Positions 9,679 to 17,801 of a stretch of DNA of 64,000 bases are shown in pieces. Under the pieces are notes generated by a model. That model did no database searches and was not told the DNA's origin. It was given only the letters and a program-made list of their open reading frames with translations. Origin of the DNA: Pyramidobacter piscolens W5455 (GTDB taxonomy: Bacteria > Synergistota > Synergistia > Synergistales > Dethiosulfovibrionaceae); contig NZ_ADFP01000079.1 of assembly GCF_000177335.1 (NCBI RefSeq), positions 1 through 64,000 on the forward strand, read 5' to 3'. Position 1 is the first letter of the stretch, and the number at the start of each line of letters is the position of its first letter. Made by a program: the position numbers and the translations under genes.

Positions 9679-10407
9679 ATGATTGTGAATGATCAATCCA
9701 TTCAAGTTGTAAATAGTATGGACAGTGATATAAGTGATTTGCGCGAAATTAATGATTTTATATTGTCTATATTTAGAGATATTTGGGGTGCTGAATACAA
9801 GACTGCAGAAAAGTGTGAGATTTACAATGATCCTAATTCATCGTGTCCCATGTTAATGATTGAAGAAATTCCACTTAAAATTCGTTTAAAACTAACTTCA
9901 TTAAAATGCTGGGCACAGGCTATTTTTCAGCTTTCCCATGAGCTTTGTCATTATATAATACGGCAACATAAATACGACAAGGATTTTATTCTTGGCTGGT
10001 TTGAAGAAATTATTTGTGAAGCTGTATCGCTCTATACATTAGAAATAGCATATAAAAAATGGAAAAGTTGTAGCCTTAGTGAACAAGGTCCTGAATATAA
10101 TATTAAAATTTATGATTATTTACAAAAAGAACTAGCACAAGACGAAACAGACGCGCTAGCTAAATGTACAACTCTTCAGCTACTTGCAGAATATGAGAAG
10201 CGACATATCCATGATAGGGATTCACATAGACACGAACGTAACCGACTTTATAAGTCGATATCCATTGATTCTAAAAATATTCCGATATTATGTAAATATG
10301 CTAACTATATAAATCAGGATAAACTTACACTTGATTTTGACAGCTGGGATAAAAATTATCTATGCTTGATTTTAAAGGAGTTACGTAATATTCAGCCAGT
10401 AAGATAA
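9679..10407 (+). CDS. Putative zinc metallopeptidase-like protein (HExxH)
   Basis: About 242 AT-rich residues. ATG 9679 has GGAG at 9669-9672; a TTG two codons upstream overlaps the ribosome site. The central segment AIFQLSHELCHYIIRQHKYD holds an HExxH motif, followed some 20 residues later by WFEEIICEAVSLY, where Glu could be the third zinc ligand, as in ImmA/IrrE-type or other gluzincin-like peptidases. No signal peptide, so it is cytoplasmic. Isolated between mobile-element remains. The peptidase call rests on the motif spacing only. Confidence 0.65.
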   Translation: MIVNDQSIQVVNSMDSDISDLREINDFILSIFRDIWGAEYKTAEKCEIYNDPNSSCPMLMIEEIPLKIRLKLTSLKCWAQAIFQLSHELCHYIIRQHKYDKDFILGWFEEIICEAVSLYTLEIAYKKWKSCSLSEQGPEYNIKIYDYLQKELAQDETDALAKCTTLQLLAEYEKRHIHDRDSHRHERNRLYKSISIDSKNIPILCKYANYINQDKLTLDFDSWDKNYLCLILKELRNIQPVR

Positions 10408-10465
10408 TGAAAAAGTAAGAAGATTTTTTGCCCTTGCCACACACATTGCCTTTTTACAAAAATAG

Positions 10466-10666
10466 TCATATCCCTTTGGCAGGGGCGTAAACTTTGAGAT
10501 GTCCGTTTCCAATGTGGAAGAGCTTTACGATAAAGTGATAACTGCGGGGATCGAGCCGTTTAGAAGATTATCGACCAGTCGCTACAGAAGCGGGACGGAG
10601 GAGATCGTCCAGAAAGAGTTTTTGGTTCAGGATCCTGACGGGTATCTCTTGAGATTTACAGACTGA
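10466..10666 (+). pseudogene. C-terminal fragment of a VOC (glyoxalase/bleomycin-resistance) protein
   Basis: After an in-frame stop at 10463-10465 the frame reads YPFGRGVNFEMSVSNVEELY, then EFLVQDPDGYLLRFTD and a stop. This is the second half of a vicinal-oxygen-chelate fold protein, with the metal-ligand glutamate in the final EFLVxDPDGYLLRF strand. No first half is present, so this is a truncated relic. Confidence 0.75.
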
Positions 10667-10674
10667 CGAGAAAA

Positions 10675-10706
10675 GCGCATGGCTTGAAGAGCGCATGGCT
10701 TGAAGA
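10675..10706. repeat. Tandem 16-bp direct repeat
   Basis: GCGCATGGCTTGAAGA occurs twice in tandem, immediately after the VOC fragment. It looks like a slippage or insertion scar. Confidence 0.85.
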
Positions 10707-10839
10707 GCGAAAAATCCTTCAGCCATGTGCTTTTTCTGTATTTGTTGAAGAGTGTCGACCTGAAAAACTGTTCCGCGGCGCTGGATATACCAGACGGGGA
10801 GCTGCAGGATGTTTTCGCGCGGGAGGTTGGGCTGGGGCA

Positions 10840-10956
10840 TGAATCGAGGCGCCGTCCGATTTCCGCGAAAGAAACTCCTTGCGCCAGACATTTTTCGACG
10901 TTTTTGCGATCCGACAACGTCAAACGCTTTCTCAGTGCCCATCCCTTTAAAAACAC
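10840..10956 (-). pseudogene. N-terminal remnant of an IS30-type transposase
   Basis: On the minus strand the frame starts MFLKGWALRKRLTLSDRKNV and continues CLAQGVSFAEIGRRLDS, the N-terminal HTH of IS30-family transposases (RLTLxxRxxIExxLxxGxSxxEIAxxLxxS). The similarity then stops and the frame degenerates. No DDE domain follows. Confidence 0.55.
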
Positions 10957-11021
10957 GTCAGAGAAATCGCATCAAACTTAATGCACACCGAAGCTTTCAG
11001 ATTAAATGCAACGATGGCTCG

Positions 11022-11120
11022 ATATTTACATTGCAGTGACTTTGACGATTGGCTGATGTAAATATTTTGATGTAAAAACGTAAAATATTTATTGACGTAT
11101 CTTGAGAGCCGGGCTATACT
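11022..11120 (+). promoter_or_regulatory. Strong sigma-70 promoter with inverted-repeat operator candidate
   Basis: TTGACG (11092-11097), a 17-base spacer and TATACT (11115-11120) form a near-consensus promoter 24 bases before the regulator gene at 11145. Upstream, ATATTTACAT (11022-11031) and ATGTAAATAT (11056-11065) are a perfect 10-bp inverted repeat, and partial TGTAAA half-sites follow. They suggest autoregulation by the encoded HTH protein. Confidence 0.7.
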
Positions 11121-11144
11121 TGGGCCCAAAAGGAGGCTGATAAA

Positions 11145-12305
11145 ATGTATGAGATAGCAGATTTGTTTGATATGCGCAGCGCTGTCGGAGCGAAACTCGA
11201 ATCGATATTGCTTGAACGTGGTTTTACGAAAGCTGGTTTCTGCAAGGCCGCGGGCATATCGCGCCCGACTTTGGACAAGCTTTTGTCCGCAGGCATTACG
11301 AACGAGACGAATTACGAAAAACATATTACAAAGGTTCTTGACGGTTTGAAAATCTCCGCAGATATGTTAATGGGAAACAGCCCGAATCGATTCAATCAAA
11401 CCCGGCTCCTGAAGCAGCTTCTTCGAGTTGACGAGAAGCAGCTGGCCGAATGTACGGGAGTATCGACGGCGCGACTGAAAGAAATTGAAGCCGGCGCAAA
11501 AGCTGAGATCTCTGAACTTCGCGACCTTGCCTATGCCTTGCGCACAGGCGTGCGGAGCCTCCTGGGGACGAATTATTTCCCACCTCAAATAGCAAGGTGG
11601 GAAGCGTCCCTTGACCGTTGCAGCGCAGGAGATGAATTAGCGGAAAACGGGTTCTGGGGGCATATGGGAATTCTCCCCTCATCTTCCGAGAAATATCTTT
11701 GGTATCCGATTACCGGAACCACGCGAAGCATGGTTTATAGTTGGCTCGGACACGGATATCTTGTCATCCCTTGCATGAATAACAAAGTTCTTTTGATCAA
11801 CACAAACAATGTTGATAGAATTGTTTTACTTGACGATGGGTGTAGTGCGCCTAGTTCATGCACCTGGGATTCGTCTGTCGACGAAGGTGATGTTCCGCCA
11901 GTCGTCTACGAGTCATTGAGTGACTACACGTATTACGAAGAGACCAAAGAAAAAATACCGGAAAAACTTATCTCTCCAAATCTGTGCGAAGTGATGGCCA
12001 GTTACGTCGAGAAAGATGACGCTACAAGTGACGCATTATTATCTGAGGAAGCAGTCTGCCGCTACGTCGACGGCAAAACAGAGCAGTATAACATCGATTT
12101 TGGTCAAGAGCAATCCTTGAGTTTTGAAATCTCATTGATCTACGAACTCGGCGATGAAGCTTCTGACGAACGTTTTTTGTTCTTCCATGATAACGATGGC
12201 GCAGAGAATTTTCTAAATAAAGAAAAGATATCGATTCTTGAACTTCCGCTGTTTAATATAGAAGAGACTATTTGCAAAGAGCAGGAAGAGGAGCTCGCAG
12301 AATAA
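11145..12305 (+). CDS. Tandem-HTH XRE-like transcriptional regulator
   Basis: 386 residues; ATG 11145 lies 8 bases after AGGAGG (11131-11136). Two helix-turn-helix units are visible: residues about 12-60 (LLERGFTKAGFCKAAGISRPTLDKLL) and about 85-135 (RVDEKQLAECTGVSTARLKEIEAG). The C-terminal 230 residues are acidic and match no domain I know; they may sense a ligand or bind a partner. It has its own promoter and terminator, so it is monocistronic. No target operon remains beside it, suggesting either a global role or a left-over regulator of a lost element. GC is intermediate between the AT-rich orphans and the core genes. Confidence 0.75.
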   Translation: MYEIADLFDMRSAVGAKLESILLERGFTKAGFCKAAGISRPTLDKLLSAGITNETNYEKHITKVLDGLKISADMLMGNSPNRFNQTRLLKQLLRVDEKQLAECTGVSTARLKEIEAGAKAEISELRDLAYALRTGVRSLLGTNYFPPQIARWEASLDRCSAGDELAENGFWGHMGILPSSSEKYLWYPITGTTRSMVYSWLGHGYLVIPCMNNKVLLINTNNVDRIVLLDDGCSAPSSCTWDSSVDEGDVPPVVYESLSDYTYYEETKEKIPEKLISPNLCEVMASYVEKDDATSDALLSEEAVCRYVDGKTEQYNIDFGQEQSLSFEISLIYELGDEASDERFLFFHDNDGAENFLNKEKISILELPLFNIEETICKEQEEELAE

Positions 12306-12317
12306 AACGAGATATAT

Positions 12318-12364
12318 AAAGGAGCGACAGCAAGATCATACTGCTGTCGCTCCTTTATTTTTTG
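12318..12364 (+). terminator. Rho-independent terminator of the tandem-HTH gene
   Basis: 15-bp perfect stem AAAGGAGCGACAGCA / TGCTGTCGCTCCTTT with a 9-base loop, followed by ATTTTTTT. Confidence 0.92.
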
Positions 12365-12374
12365 ATGCTGAGAA

Positions 12375-12659
12375 AACTGTGCGCGTGCAAAGAAATTGAA
12401 ATATTGGGGCGGAAACATGCAAAGATCACGTTCACATGTTGCTGAGCGTTCCGCCCAAATAAGCATATCGCAGGTGATGGGTAGTTGAAAGGTAAAAGCA
12501 GCCTGATGATTTACGAGAAGTACGCGAATCTGAAGTACGAATATGCAATCGTCATTTTGGGCGCCGCGGGGATTACGCAAACGCGGCAGGACGCACCAAA
12601 GAGGCAGCCTGTGAGAGGTGCACGGCTGACGGGGTGCTCGATGAGCCTCCGGGCTTGAC
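12375..12659 (+). pseudogene. Degenerate IS200/IS605-type TnpA
   Basis: The translation reads KEIEILGRKHAKDHVHMLLS, then KSSLMIYEKYANLKYEY and, after a frame change, an SFWAPRG-like stretch equivalent to HFWxRGYY. The HVHML portion matches the HUH metal-binding motif of Y1 transposases (HxH in DHVHML). Missing codons and frame changes show it is dead. Confidence 0.75.
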
Positions 12660-12667
12660 CTGTGTGA

Positions 12668-13300
12668 TTACCGCCGGCCGGCCATCGCTTCGACGTCTCC
12701 GAGCCAGGCGTCGATAGAGCTTGTCACGTTGCAGAGATGACCGTCGCGGATGTCGGCTTTGGGGGCTGACGCCCGCAGGCTCTCGACGCTCTCGTGGATC
12801 GAACTGCCGCCGCTGGTGGCAAAGGGCAGGATGGTTTTGCCGTCGAGGTTGTGGGCGTCGAGGAAGGAGCGGATGGGCATCGGTTCCACGAACCACCAGA
12901 TCGGATAGCCCAGCAGGATCAGGTCGTAGTCTCCGATGCCGGGCACGGAGGCGGTCAGCGGGGGATGGATGTTTTCGGCTTTTTCCTTTTTGGCCTGAGC
13001 CACGGTGTCGCTGTAACCGGCGGGGTAGGGCGTTTCGGTGCGGATCTCGAAGATGTCGCCGCCGATTTTTTCATGAATGGCGCGGGCTGCCGCGCGCGTG
13101 TTGCCGCCCCAGGAGAAATACGCGACGAGAATCTTCTTGCCGTTTTTGGCGGTCGTGCCGAGCACGTCTTTTTCCGCGGCGGTGGCGTCTACGCGCGCGC
13201 GGCTCGTGTGCAGCCAGCCGACGACGGATTCCCATTTCCACGCGGCGGCGCCGGTGGCGACGAGCACCAGCGCCAGCAGGACCATCATCAGTTTTTTCAT
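12668..13300 (-). CDS. Membrane-anchored or exported flavodoxin-family protein
   Basis: 210 residues from ATG 13300, which is preceded by GAGGTGATC; the in-frame extension upstream has no ribosome site. A hydrophobic N-terminus (MKKLMMVLLALVLVATGAAA) is a signal or anchor. The flavodoxin domain follows: phosphate loop YFSWGGNTRAAA, then the IRTETPYPAGY segment, LLGYPIWWFVEPMPIRSFL and FATSGGSS. The pattern is the flavodoxin_4/NADPH-quinone-reductase-like class, binding FMN for electron transfer, here probably on the outer face of the membrane. Single gene, on the opposite strand to the next. Confidence 0.88.
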   Translation of the reverse strand: MKKLMMVLLALVLVATGAAAWKWESVVGWLHTSRARVDATAAEKDVLGTTAKNGKKILVAYFSWGGNTRAAARAIHEKIGGDIFEIRTETPYPAGYSDTVAQAKKEKAENIHPPLTASVPGIGDYDLILLGYPIWWFVEPMPIRSFLDAHNLDGKTILPFATSGGSSIHESVESLRASAPKADIRDGHLCNVTSSIDAWLGDVEAMAGRR

Positions 13301-13558
13301 CGGGATCACCTCATTTGCAAGATCGCGGCCTATGGCCGCTGTGATGATATCGTCACTATAACACATGGATCAGGCTTCATGGCGTGGGGGATTTTGCATC
13401 CCGTCCGTCTTTTGAGCGGCGCTTCTTTTTGCGGGGAGCTCCTGCTAAAATGATCCTGAAACGTCGGCAGGCGTTTTCGGCGTGCGGAAGAAAAGCCGCT
13501 GCCGCAGCGGTCTTCGCAAAATGAAAAACGGCGCGCACAAATAAAAGGAGTGGCCAAA

Positions 13559-14533
13559 ATGAGCAGGACAACGAAAAAGATTCTCGTGACCGTGATGCCC
13601 GTCACGGAAGAACACAAGACGTGGTTGGAGGAGCAGGCCGAGGGCGGAAATTTCGACTGCCGGTTCGTCTATAAAGAGAGCGGTCTGAGCGCCGCCGATC
13701 TGGAAGACGTGAACGTCGTCATCGGCAACCTGCCGCCGGAGCTGGCCAAAGACGCGCCGAAGCTCGAGTGGCTGCAGCTCAATTCCGCCGGCGCCGATCC
13801 CTACGCATCCCCCGGCGCGCTTCCCCCGGGCTGCCGGCTCACCAGCGCTTCGGGCGCTTACGGGCTGACCGTGTCGGAGCACATGCTGGCGCTGACGTTC
13901 GCGCTGGTGCGCCGCCTCGGGCAGTACGCGCTCAATCAGGCGCGGCGCGAGTGGAGCGCGCGCGGCAAGATCATCTCCGTGGAAGGGGCGACGATCCTCG
14001 TCCTCGGGCTGGGCGACATCGGCGGCTCTTACGCGCGCAAGGCGCACGCGCTGGGCGCTCACGTCATCGGCGTGCGCCGCCGCGTCGGCGAGAAGCCGGA
14101 TTATCTCGACGAACTGCACGCCATCGACGAGCTCGACTCCCTGCTGCCCCGCGCCGACATCGTCGCCATGGTTCTGCCTGGCGGCGCCGCGACGGAACAC
14201 CTCATGGACGAGCGCCGCCTCGGCCTGATGAAAAAGGGCGCTTTCCTCATCAACGTCGGCCGCGGCAGCGCCGTCGACCCGAAGGCGCTGAAAAAGGCGC
14301 TGCGCGCCAGGCATCTCGGCGGCGCGGCTCTGGACGTGACGGAGCCGGAACCGCTGCCCGCCGACGACGAGCTGTGGGGTTTCGACAACGTCATCATCAC
14401 GCCGCACGTGGCCGGATTCTTTTATCTGCCCGAAACGCTGAACCGCATCGTGCGCATCGCCGGGGACAACCTGCGCGCCTGGACGCGCGGCGAGCCGAGG
14501 ACCCATGTTGTCGACGTGAAAAAAGACTCTTGA
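13559..14533 (+). CDS. D-2-hydroxyacid dehydrogenase family protein
   Basis: 324 residues from ATG 13559, 8 bases after AAAAGGAG; an upstream GTG overlaps that site. NAD-binding motif LGLGDIGG sits mid-protein. The catalytic Arg lies in NVGRGSAVD, the Glu in TEPEPLPADDELW and His283 in TPHVAG, so the Arg-Glu-His set of the family is intact. It reduces a 2-oxoacid to a D-2-hydroxyacid, or the reverse; phosphoglycerate is unlikely given the missing ACT domain. No operon partner. Confidence 0.88.
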   Translation: MSRTTKKILVTVMPVTEEHKTWLEEQAEGGNFDCRFVYKESGLSAADLEDVNVVIGNLPPELAKDAPKLEWLQLNSAGADPYASPGALPPGCRLTSASGAYGLTVSEHMLALTFALVRRLGQYALNQARREWSARGKIISVEGATILVLGLGDIGGSYARKAHALGAHVIGVRRRVGEKPDYLDELHAIDELDSLLPRADIVAMVLPGGAATEHLMDERRLGLMKKGAFLINVGRGSAVDPKALKKALRARHLGGAALDVTEPEPLPADDELWGFDNVIITPHVAGFFYLPETLNRIVRIAGDNLRAWTRGEPRTHVVDVKKDS

Positions 14534-14538
14534 ACGCG

Positions 14539-14590
14539 AAACGGCGCGGCCGCCCGTGAAAAATTTTTCATGAGCGGCCGCGCCGTTTGT
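14539..14590. terminator. Bidirectional terminator between convergent genes
   Basis: 15-bp stem AAACGGCGCGGCCGC / GCGGCCGCGCCGTTT (14539-14553, 14574-14588) separates the dehydrogenase (+) from the convergent binding-protein gene (-). A further AAAAATTTTT helix sits in the loop. Confidence 0.85.
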
Positions 14591-14612
14591 TTTGTACTCG
14601 TAGGAAAAAAAG

Positions 14613-15491
14613 CTACCAAGCCGGCATGTAGCGCTGCCGGCCGCGCCGCTCGCGCTGCAGCGATTCCCTCGTGACCACGTGATTTTCGGCGAGAAATCCG
14701 CTGGAAACGGTGCCGGCCGTCAGAAAGTCGTCCATGGCGTGGATAACGCCGAGCGCGACATCGTCCCCGCGGGGGCCGACGGTGGCCGTCATGTCGCCGG
14801 TTTTGACGGAGAACTCCGCCGAGGGAATGCGGTCCGCTCCGCCGACGGGAACGGCGATCCCGTGAGAATGGAGGACGTCGAGCGCTCCCAGCGCCATCAA
14901 GTCGTTGGCGCAGAACACGGCGTCGGGCTCCCACTCGAGAACATGGAACATGGCCTTCTGGCCGCCTTCGCGGGTAAAATCGCTCCAGACCGTGCGCTTT
15001 TCCACGCCTGGAAAGCCGCTCAGCGCGGCGAGAGCTCCGGCGACGCGGCTGCGGCTCTGCCGGGCCCGCTGCGGTCCGCCGATACAGCAGAAGCGGCGCA
15101 GCTTCCGCGCGTGCCTGAGCAGCTCCTGCGTGCAGGCCTTTCCCTGCTCCTGATAATCGCAGAGCGACAGCGGCTGGTATTTGGAAAGAGAGCGGGCCAG
15201 CTTCGGATCGCTCATCGGCCCCAAATCGAAGACGACGGTGCGGCTGCGCGAGGCGGCCGCCGCCTGGGCGACGGCGGTCTCGTCGAGCGGATTGACGAGG
15301 AGCGCGTCGAATCCTTTGCGCAGCAGCGTTTTGCACAGATCGGCCTGCGCCGCCGGATCGAGCGCGTCTTCGGGAAAGAAGATCTGCGCGTGAAAGGGCG
15401 ACTCGGGCAGATAGCGACGATACCACAGAATCTGTTCCTGCCAGAACGGATTGTCCTGATCGCCCAGGAGAATTCCCAGTTCATAAGCCAT
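14613..15491 (-). CDS. Cytoplasmic periplasmic-binding-protein-like (LacI C-domain type) protein
   Basis: 292 residues resembling the ligand-binding half of LacI/GalR regulators and ribose-binding proteins: ELGILLGDQDNPFWQEQI at the start, GFDALLVNPLDETAV, FCCIGGPQRARQSRSR, and DAVFCANDLMALGALDVL for the hinge-side lobe. There is neither a DNA-binding HTH nor a signal peptide, so this is a stand-alone cytoplasmic sugar-binding-like domain. A weak ribosome site (AAAGG) precedes the ATG. It may act as a regulator or sensor with an unknown partner. Convergent with the hydroxyacid dehydrogenase. Confidence 0.75.
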   Translation of the reverse strand: MAYELGILLGDQDNPFWQEQILWYRRYLPESPFHAQIFFPEDALDPAAQADLCKTLLRKGFDALLVNPLDETAVAQAAAASRSRTVVFDLGPMSDPKLARSLSKYQPLSLCDYQEQGKACTQELLRHARKLRRFCCIGGPQRARQSRSRVAGALAALSGFPGVEKRTVWSDFTREGGQKAMFHVLEWEPDAVFCANDLMALGALDVLHSHGIAVPVGGADRIPSAEFSVKTGDMTATVGPRGDDVALGVIHAMDDFLTAGTVSSGFLAENHVVTRESLQRERRGRQRYMPAW

Positions 15492-15839
15492 AAACGTTCA
15501 CGCCTTTCTCGCCGATCGAAGCAGGCGCGCCGGAATGTCCATGCGCGCGAAGCCTTTCGGAATCGTTTCAATCTATAATCATCATAAAGAATATTACTAA
15601 ATTTTATTTATATCATCTGCATATCCGCATCAGGTTTAAAAAAGATGGCGCGCGAAAATTCGTCTTTCTAACGAAAAACCTTCCGCGCCGCTCCGAAACC
15701 GGCGCGCTGGAAAGCCCGCTTGGCCTTCCGCCGAGAGCGTACCAAAAGCGGAACGCCGGACATTGTTCCCGGCCGTTGAAGTCGGGGCGCGCAAGATGTT
15801 ATACTGACCTGCACAGGATAAGCGCGAGGAGAGTGAAGC
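15492..15839. other. Intergenic region with promoter for the HD gene
   Basis: No gene seen. An AT-rich block (15577-15640) may hold the promoter of the minus-strand binding-protein gene. TTGAAG (15776-15781), an 18-base spacer and TATACT (15800-15805) form a plausible plus-strand promoter for the HD-domain gene. Confidence 0.6.
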
Positions 15840-16385
15840 ATGAGCTATATAACGACTTACGGCGGCATCCATTTCGACCCGCTGGCGCCGCGGCCGGAAC
15901 AGATTCTGGCGGAAGACATCGCCCACGCCCTGTCGCTGATCTGCCGCGGCAACGGACACGTGCGGCGTTTTTACTCGGTGGCGCAGCACAGTCTGGCCTG
16001 TTCATACGAAGCGGAAGTTCGCGGCTTTTCGGCGCGCGTTCAGCTGGCCTGCCTGCTTCACGATGCGGCCGAAGCGTACCTGTCGGACGTGACGCGCCCC
16101 ATGAAAGCGCTGATGCCGCAGCTTCGCGCCGCCGAGGAGCGCCTGCTCGACGTCATCTGGCGCAGATTCCTCGACGAGGCGCCGGACGAGAGCGAGCGGG
16201 CGTTGGTCTTTGAGATCGACGACGACATGCTCAGCTACGAGTTTCACGTTCTCATGCCCGAGGATATTTCCGAACGCTGGCGCAAAATCCGCTGTGCCGT
16301 CGATACCCGCTGGGAAGAACCGGAGATCGCGGCGGCGCGCTTCGAGAAGCGGCTGCGCGAACTTTCCCCCACGGTCCCGGAATAA
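15840..16385 (+). CDS. HD-domain phosphohydrolase (YfbR/5'-nucleotidase-like)
   Basis: 181 residues. The metal-binding set of the HD superfamily is visible: His50 (VAQHS), His74-Asp75 (LLHDAAEAYLSD), Glu78 and Asp83 followed by VTRP. This is the pattern of the short YfbR-like or phage-type HD phosphohydrolases that dephosphorylate nucleotides; the substrate is not deducible. GAGGAG precedes the start. It is transcribed from its own promoter. Confidence 0.85.
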   Translation: MSYITTYGGIHFDPLAPRPEQILAEDIAHALSLICRGNGHVRRFYSVAQHSLACSYEAEVRGFSARVQLACLLHDAAEAYLSDVTRPMKALMPQLRAAEERLLDVIWRRFLDEAPDESERALVFEIDDDMLSYEFHVLMPEDISERWRKIRCAVDTRWEEPEIAAARFEKRLRELSPTVPE

Positions 16386-16628
16386 GGGCGGCATTTCTCG
16401 AAGCGACGTTTTCGTGGAGAGGGACACGACGCGGCAGGACGCGGAAAAAAACGCGCGGCATTTCCAATCCGTTTTCGAGCGCCTGTGCCGGAGACGATTT
16501 CTCCGGCAATGCCGGGAACGCCTCTGCGCCGTGGAGATCTCTCCCTTTTGGGGCTTGCCTCGTGATGTATAATGACGGCGGGGAAACGGAGTTTTGTTCG
16601 ATATTTTGCTATTACGGGGGGATTTATC

Positions 16629-17657
16629 ATGGATTACAAAGAAGTGCTGGAAACGGCGCGCAAAGTTCTGGCGCCCAAGTGCCGCGTCTGCCCGGTGTGC
16701 GACGGGCGCGCCTGCCGCGGCGAGGTGCCCGGCGTGGGCGGCAAGGGGACCGGCGCCACGTTCGTGCGCAACGTCGCCGCGCTCGCGGAAGTGAAGCTCG
16801 TGCTCGACACGCTCTACGCCGATCGCGGCCAGGACACGAGCTGCGAGTTCTTTGGACGCGCGTTCGCCATGCCCGTGTTCGCCGCGCCGATCGGCGGCAT
16901 GAAGCTCAATTACGCTTCCGACCTCGGCGAGGGCGCCAACGGCGAGCGCGTCGTCAAAGGAGCTCACGCCGCCGGCAGCGCCGCCTTCACCGGCGATTCG
17001 CCCGACGAAGCCTTTTACGGCCCGCTGGAGGCGATCAAGGCGCTGGACGGCTGGGGCGTGCCCACCATCAAACCCTGGGCTATGAAGCAGGCGCTCGCGC
17101 GCATGGCCGACGCCGTCGCCGCCGGCGCGATGGCCGTGGCCATGGACGTGGACGCGGCCGGACTGGTCAACGTGAAGCTGCGCGGCGAATCCGTCTATCC
17201 CAAGAGCGTCGCCGATCTGCGCGTCCTCGTCGAAGCCGCGGGGAAAACGCCGTTCATCGTCAAGGGCGTCATGTCCGCCAAAGGCGCGCTCAAAGCCCTC
17301 GAAGCCGGGTGCTACGGTATCGTCGTCTCCAATCACGGCGGCCGCGTGCTCGACCACGCTCAATCCACCGTGGAGGTCCTGCCCGAGATCGCGCAGGCCG
17401 TGAACGGCCGCATGAAAATTTTCGTCGACGGCGGCGTCAGAAGCGGCGTCGATGTCTTCAAAATGCTGGCGCTGGGCGCGGACGCCGTGCTGATCGGACG
17501 CCCCGTCACCATGTCGGCCTTCGGCGGCGGCGCCGAAGGCGTGGAGATCTATCTGAAGAAAATCCAGTCCGAGCTTGCGGGGACCATGCTCATGACCGGC
17601 GCGGCCACGCTCGCCGAGATCGGCCGCGACATGGTGCGCGTGCCCGCGTATTTTTAG
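16629..17657 (+). CDS. FMN-dependent alpha-hydroxyacid oxidising protein (lactate oxidase-like)
   Basis: 342 residues from ATG 16629, which follows a GGGGGG ribosome site; an upstream ATG at 16572 lies in a candidate -10. The TIM-barrel flavoprotein family oxidises L-2-hydroxyacids. Motifs: VPGVGGKGTGATF near the N-terminus, FAAPIGGMK, KGVMSAKGAL, VSNHGGRVLDH with the catalytic His, FVDGGVRSGVDVFK and GADAVLIGRP for the phosphate site. The N-terminus has four closely spaced cysteines (Cys18, 21, 24, 29) absent from classical lactate oxidase; they could bind metal or an iron-sulphur cluster. In an anaerobe it probably passes electrons to something other than oxygen. Confidence 0.85.
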   Translation: MDYKEVLETARKVLAPKCRVCPVCDGRACRGEVPGVGGKGTGATFVRNVAALAEVKLVLDTLYADRGQDTSCEFFGRAFAMPVFAAPIGGMKLNYASDLGEGANGERVVKGAHAAGSAAFTGDSPDEAFYGPLEAIKALDGWGVPTIKPWAMKQALARMADAVAAGAMAVAMDVDAAGLVNVKLRGESVYPKSVADLRVLVEAAGKTPFIVKGVMSAKGALKALEAGCYGIVVSNHGGRVLDHAQSTVEVLPEIAQAVNGRMKIFVDGGVRSGVDVFKMLALGADAVLIGRPVTMSAFGGGAEGVEIYLKKIQSELAGTMLMTGAATLAEIGRDMVRVPAYF

Positions 17658-17728
17658 GCGAAGCGCGCCGGAGACGGCCGCCGGAAAAAGGCGAAAACGA
17701 AAAAAACGAGGCAAGGCGATCATAACGA

Positions 17729-17764
17729 AACGCCCGGCGGTTGCTGAACCGCCGGGCGTTTTTT
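17729..17764 (+). terminator. Rho-independent terminator after the hydroxyacid oxidase gene
   Basis: 14-bp perfect stem AACGCCCGGCGGTT / AACCGCCGGGCGTT with a 4-base loop and a run of six T. Confidence 0.95.
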
Positions 17765-17771
17765 ATGCGGA

Positions 17772-17787
17772 TGTTCCACGTGGAACA
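17772..17787. other. parS-like centromere site 1
   Basis: TGTTCCACGTGGAACA is a perfect 16-bp palindrome matching the ParB/Spo0J recognition sequence (consensus TGTTTCACGTGAAACA; the TTCC/GGAA variant is used in Pseudomonas). It is intergenic, directly after a terminator. Two identical 16-mers occur at 40715 and 58308. Confidence 0.85.
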
Positions 17788-17801
17788 TTGGCGAACGATC
17801 G

